From: Bacteroidales bacterium
GTDB lineage: Bacteria; Bacteroidota; Bacteroidia; Bacteroidales; UBA12481
DNA: 7,435 nt
Reading direction: 5' to 3'
Assembly (NCBI GenBank): GCA_028707745.1
Contig: JAQWAJ010000075.1
Span: 1-7,435 of the forward strand
Shown here: one piece after another, positions 5,202 through 7,435 of the stretch
How the letters are laid out: the number at the start of each line of letters is the position of its first letter
Numbering within the stretch: the first letter of the stretch is position 1
Translations under genes and position numbers: made by a program
Notes under the pieces: model-generated
The model's database searches: none
What the model saw: the letters and a program-made list of their open reading frames with translations, nothing else
What the model was told of the DNA's origin: nothing

Positions 5202-5741
5202 TTACTTTTCGATGCAATATACTTCGATATCGGTATAATTTCCTCCGGTCAGCAACTCTCCGTCTTTTTCAATGCCCGCTAACTGGTATCCGAGTTTTAG
5301 AGGGATATTCTTGCTCGGAATGTTTCCAACGGCACATTTGATCAGAAACTTATTGATATGCAGATTGATACTGGCGAACTGCATCAATACCTTTACCGAT
5401 TCGGTAACAACGCCTTTCTTTTGATATAGCTCTGAAAGCCAATATCCGATCTCGGTTTGCCGTTTCTCCAGATCAGTATCTTTCAGTCCGCACAAACCGG
5501 CGAACTTATCCTGCACATGAATCACGAAAATCCGTTCCCCTTTTTCTTCGGGTACAGCCAGAACCGTTCGGATATAGTTCCTGGTGTCTTCCACTGTTTG
5601 GGTAGATTCCACAAACGGCAACCATTTGCCGAGATATTCCCGCTGGGTGTTAATCGTATCAAAAATAGCTTCAGCATCCGAAAGCCCGATTTGCCTTAAT
5701 TCGATATTTTCATTTACCCGGATCACCTTTATCGCTTCCAT
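5202..5741 (-). CDS. GNAT-family N-acetyltransferase, RimJ/RimL type
   Basis: The 179-residue product starts at ATG 5741-5739, five bases after the stop of the GH105 gene. This family transfers an acetyl group from acetyl-CoA to an amine, in RimJ/RimL enzymes often the N-terminus of a ribosomal protein, in others small amines or aminoglycoside-like compounds. Visible family marks are the N-terminal ELRQIGLSDAEAIFDTI helix, REYLGKWLPF (residues 34-43), the acetyl-CoA region EIGYWLSELYQKKGVVTESV (97-116; Gln107-Lys-Lys-Gly110 is the pyrophosphate loop), and GNIPSKNIPLKLGYQLAG (139-156). It is cytoplasmic, with no signal peptide. The length is normal and it looks intact. Tight spacing suggests co-transcription with the hydrolase, though a link to glycan breakdown is not obvious. 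The substrate cannot be told from sequence. Confidence 0.9.
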   Translation of the reverse strand: MEAIKVIRVNENIELRQIGLSDAEAIFDTINTQREYLGKWLPFVESTQTVEDTRNYIRTVLAVPEEKGERIFVIHVQDKFAGLCGLKDTDLEKRQTEIGYWLSELYQKKGVVTESVKVLMQFASINLHINKFLIKCAVGNIPSKNIPLKLGYQLAGIEKDGELLTGGNYTDIEVYCIEK

Positions 5742-5746
5742 TTCTC

Positions 5747-7435
5747 TTATCGTTTTAGTTTGATCACCTCACTGCCGGCAAGTAAAAAGGCTCCGGTGCC
5801 ATATACTTCCCAGCTGGTTGGCGAAAAATTCTTTTGTGGATCGGCCCCGATGGGTTGCACCCAGCCAACATAGCCATCATCGGTGAGTAAAGAGTTCAGT
5901 CCGGCCCAGGCCTTCTCAACCACCGGCAGATAGACGCTCTTTTCCAATAGCCCGTTATTGATTCCCCAAGCCAGCGCATAACAGTAAAACCCCGATCCGC
6001 TGGCTTCCCCGCCGGGATAGGAGGAGGGGTCGAGCAAACTGGCCCGCCACAATCCATCCGGCATCTGCAGAGAGGAAATCCGTTTGGCCATTTTCTGATA
6101 CAGATCGACATAGTCCCCCCGATGGGCATAGTCGTGGGGCAGTTCTTTCAAAATCCTCACCAGACCCCCCATTACCCAGCCATTGCCCCGGCTCCAGAAT
6201 ACCTTCTGCCCGTTGGCCTCTTTGAGATCTTTTTCAGAATATCCCCATACATAATTCAGATCACGGGCAAACAGGCTCTCCTCTTCGTTCCAGAGCAGAT
6301 CGACAGTCTCCCGGAACAGCTTGTCACTGAAATCGATATAACGCTGATCTCCAAGTGTCATGCCCAACTTGACCAATGCCGGAGGTCCCATGAACAGCGC
6401 ATCGCACCACCACCTGTAGATTTTTTGATAGCTCCTTGGCTGATAGGGGGTTGCCATCATTTTATCAAAAGTATCTATGGTGGGCTGAATCATCTTCCGG
6501 TCTTTTTCAATCCGGTACAGATCGATATAGGTTTGGCAAATGGCATGATCATCCGCATGATGCAAACGATTGCCCGGTTTCCAGCCGGTGGAGTCACCCA
6601 TATTGGTTAAAGCCCGATAGATCTCTTTGGAACCGAGGGTTTCATAAGCCGCCATCACCCCTGCATAAAATGCGCCGTTGGTCCAGTCGTTGAGCTCATG
6701 CTTCGGGTGCGCCAGCTGCCATCTGACGGCGGTTGCCATTCGCTCTTTGATGATTTTCTTTTTGAATATCTTTTCGTTTTTTCCATACTCAATCGATACG
6801 GGCCGGCTCAGCCGATCAGCTTCTGACCGGATATATTCTTTAACCGGCTCCTGCTGGTTCCAGACTGGATTTTCCAATCCCCAGAGGGCAAAGAAGTAAT
6901 GAACGGATGGGGTGTTGCTCCTAATTTTCTGACTGAGATAGCAGGTTTCGGAGATCACCTGGCTGAAGCTTTTTGCAGGAACTGTCGGGTAACCCAGTTT
7001 GTAGTAATCGTTGTTGCTGGTTTTGCCGGTTTTGACAAAATCCTTCGTGGGAGCCATAACGGCCATCGCGAGTATATCGTTATTCAGTGATTGTTTCCCG
7101 TGGGTCAGCAGCGTAGTATAGTTGTCGTTTGCCTGAAACTGTACCGGTTCGTTATCGAGTTTAGAGGTGACAATGCCGGTGGCAAGCTGTTTTTCACCCG
7201 AAAAATCCTTCACGGTGACGGCCGACTGAAACCAATATTTTCCAACCCACAACGTGATGCGCTCTATGGCTTCATATTGCTGCCCGTTGACCTCCCAGCC
7301 TTTGTACCTGAGCTCGAACAGGGTGCGCACCGGGCCATCGGCAATTTTTACATACCGATAAACAGGTGTGGAACCCAGCCGGTACAGGGAGTCTCCTTCA
7401 ACCATCGCTAGGCTGCCGGCTCCGAGCGAGCTGCC
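5747..7435 (-). CDS. DUF4861 + GH105 unsaturated uronyl hydrolase fusion (5' end outside window)
   Basis: The frame is open from the window edge to TAA 5749-5747, giving 562 residues; a Met at 7405-7403 is internal, since the ten codons before it (GSSLGAGSLA) fit the DUF4861 pattern. Counting from that Met, residues 1 to about 205 match DUF4861, including GPVRTLFELRYKGWEV. Residues about 215-552 match GH105/GH88, an alpha/alpha-barrel that hydrates and releases the unsaturated galacturonyl end made by pectin or rhamnogalacturonan lyases. Expected residues are present: HHADDH with Asp285/286 (6553-6548), WWCDALFMG with Asp335 (6403-6401, probable general acid/base as in YteR), WSRGNGW (6196-6176) and YGTGAFLLAGSEV near the end. 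The missing N-terminus probably carries a secretion signal. It heads an apparent operon with the acetyltransferase and barrel protein. The GH105 call is firm; the precise substrate is not. Confidence 0.93.
   Translation of the reverse strand, partial: GSSLGAGSLAMVEGDSLYRLGSTPVYRYVKIADGPVRTLFELRYKGWEVNGQQYEAIERITLWVGKYWFQSAVTVKDFSGEKQLATGIVTSKLDNEPVQFQANDNYTTLLTHGKQSLNNDILAMAVMAPTKDFVKTGKTSNNDYYKLGYPTVPAKSFSQVISETCYLSQKIRSNTPSVHYFFALWGLENPVWNQQEPVKEYIRSEADRLSRPVSIEYGKNEKIFKKKIIKERMATAVRWQLAHPKHELNDWTNGAFYAGVMAAYETLGSKEIYRALTNMGDSTGWKPGNRLHHADDHAICQTYIDLYRIEKDRKMIQPTIDTFDKMMATPYQPRSYQKIYRWWCDALFMGPPALVKLGMTLGDQRYIDFSDKLFRETVDLLWNEEESLFARDLNYVWGYSEKDLKEANGQKVFWSRGNGWVMGGLVRILKELPHDYAHRGDYVDLYQKMAKRISSLQMPDGLWRASLLDPSSYPGGEASGSGFYCYALAWGINNGLLEKSVYLPVVEKAWAGLNSLLTDDGYVGWVQPIGADPQKNFSPTSWEVYGTGAFLLAGSEVIKLKR

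Overview
The window looks like a stretch of Bacteroidota (Bacteroidetes) chromosome. This is inferred from the gene content: secreted carbohydrate-active enzymes, an OMP_b-brl-type outer-membrane protein and a two-TM glycine-zipper protein of a kind I associate with this phylum. Most starts also lack a strong Shine-Dalgarno sequence. No rRNA, tRNA, transposase or CRISPR array is visible. All genes I support lie on the minus strand, so transcription runs from high to low coordinates.

Reading in transcription order: (1) 7435-5747, the 5'-truncated end of a DUF4861 + GH105 (unsaturated rhamnogalacturonyl hydrolase-like) protein; (2) 5741-5202, a RimJ/RimL-type GNAT acetyltransferase starting 5 nt after it; (3) 5187-4471, a secreted outer-membrane beta-barrel protein 14 nt further on. 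These three look like one operon. (4) A 290-bp gap (4470-4181) packed with hairpins: two identical REP-like GCGAAAGC hairpins 53 bp apart, then three perfect stem-loops with different stems but the same CTGCA loop, one of them inside a 10-bp inverted repeat. (5) 4180-3725, a two-TM glycine-zipper protein. (6) 3654-1795, a secreted GH127-type (beta-L-arabinofuranosidase family) enzyme with the Glu/Cys zinc site intact. (7) A 172-bp gap with a third REP-like unit that can fold in two competing ways. (8) 1622-426, a secreted HExxH metallopeptidase-like protein cut in two by a single in-frame TAG at 899-897. (9) A perfect 15-unit heptamer array (425-321) directly abutting the second piece's stop codon; on the transcribed-sense strand it is a run of GGG tracts with four-base loops. 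(10) 255-1, the first 85 codons of a secreted, possibly beta-propeller, protein that runs off the window.

Functionally, GH105 and GH127 together suggest breakdown of pectin or another plant or algal polysaccharide: GH105 acts on unsaturated uronyl ends left by lyases, and GH127 on L-arabinofuranose or related side-chain sugars. No SusC/SusD pair, sulfatase, lyase or regulator is visible, so calling it a complete polysaccharide utilisation locus would be unsupported. The parts most worth a second look are the TAG-split peptidase gene, the G-rich heptamer array and the same-loop hairpin cluster. I do not see a convincing new multi-gene system.
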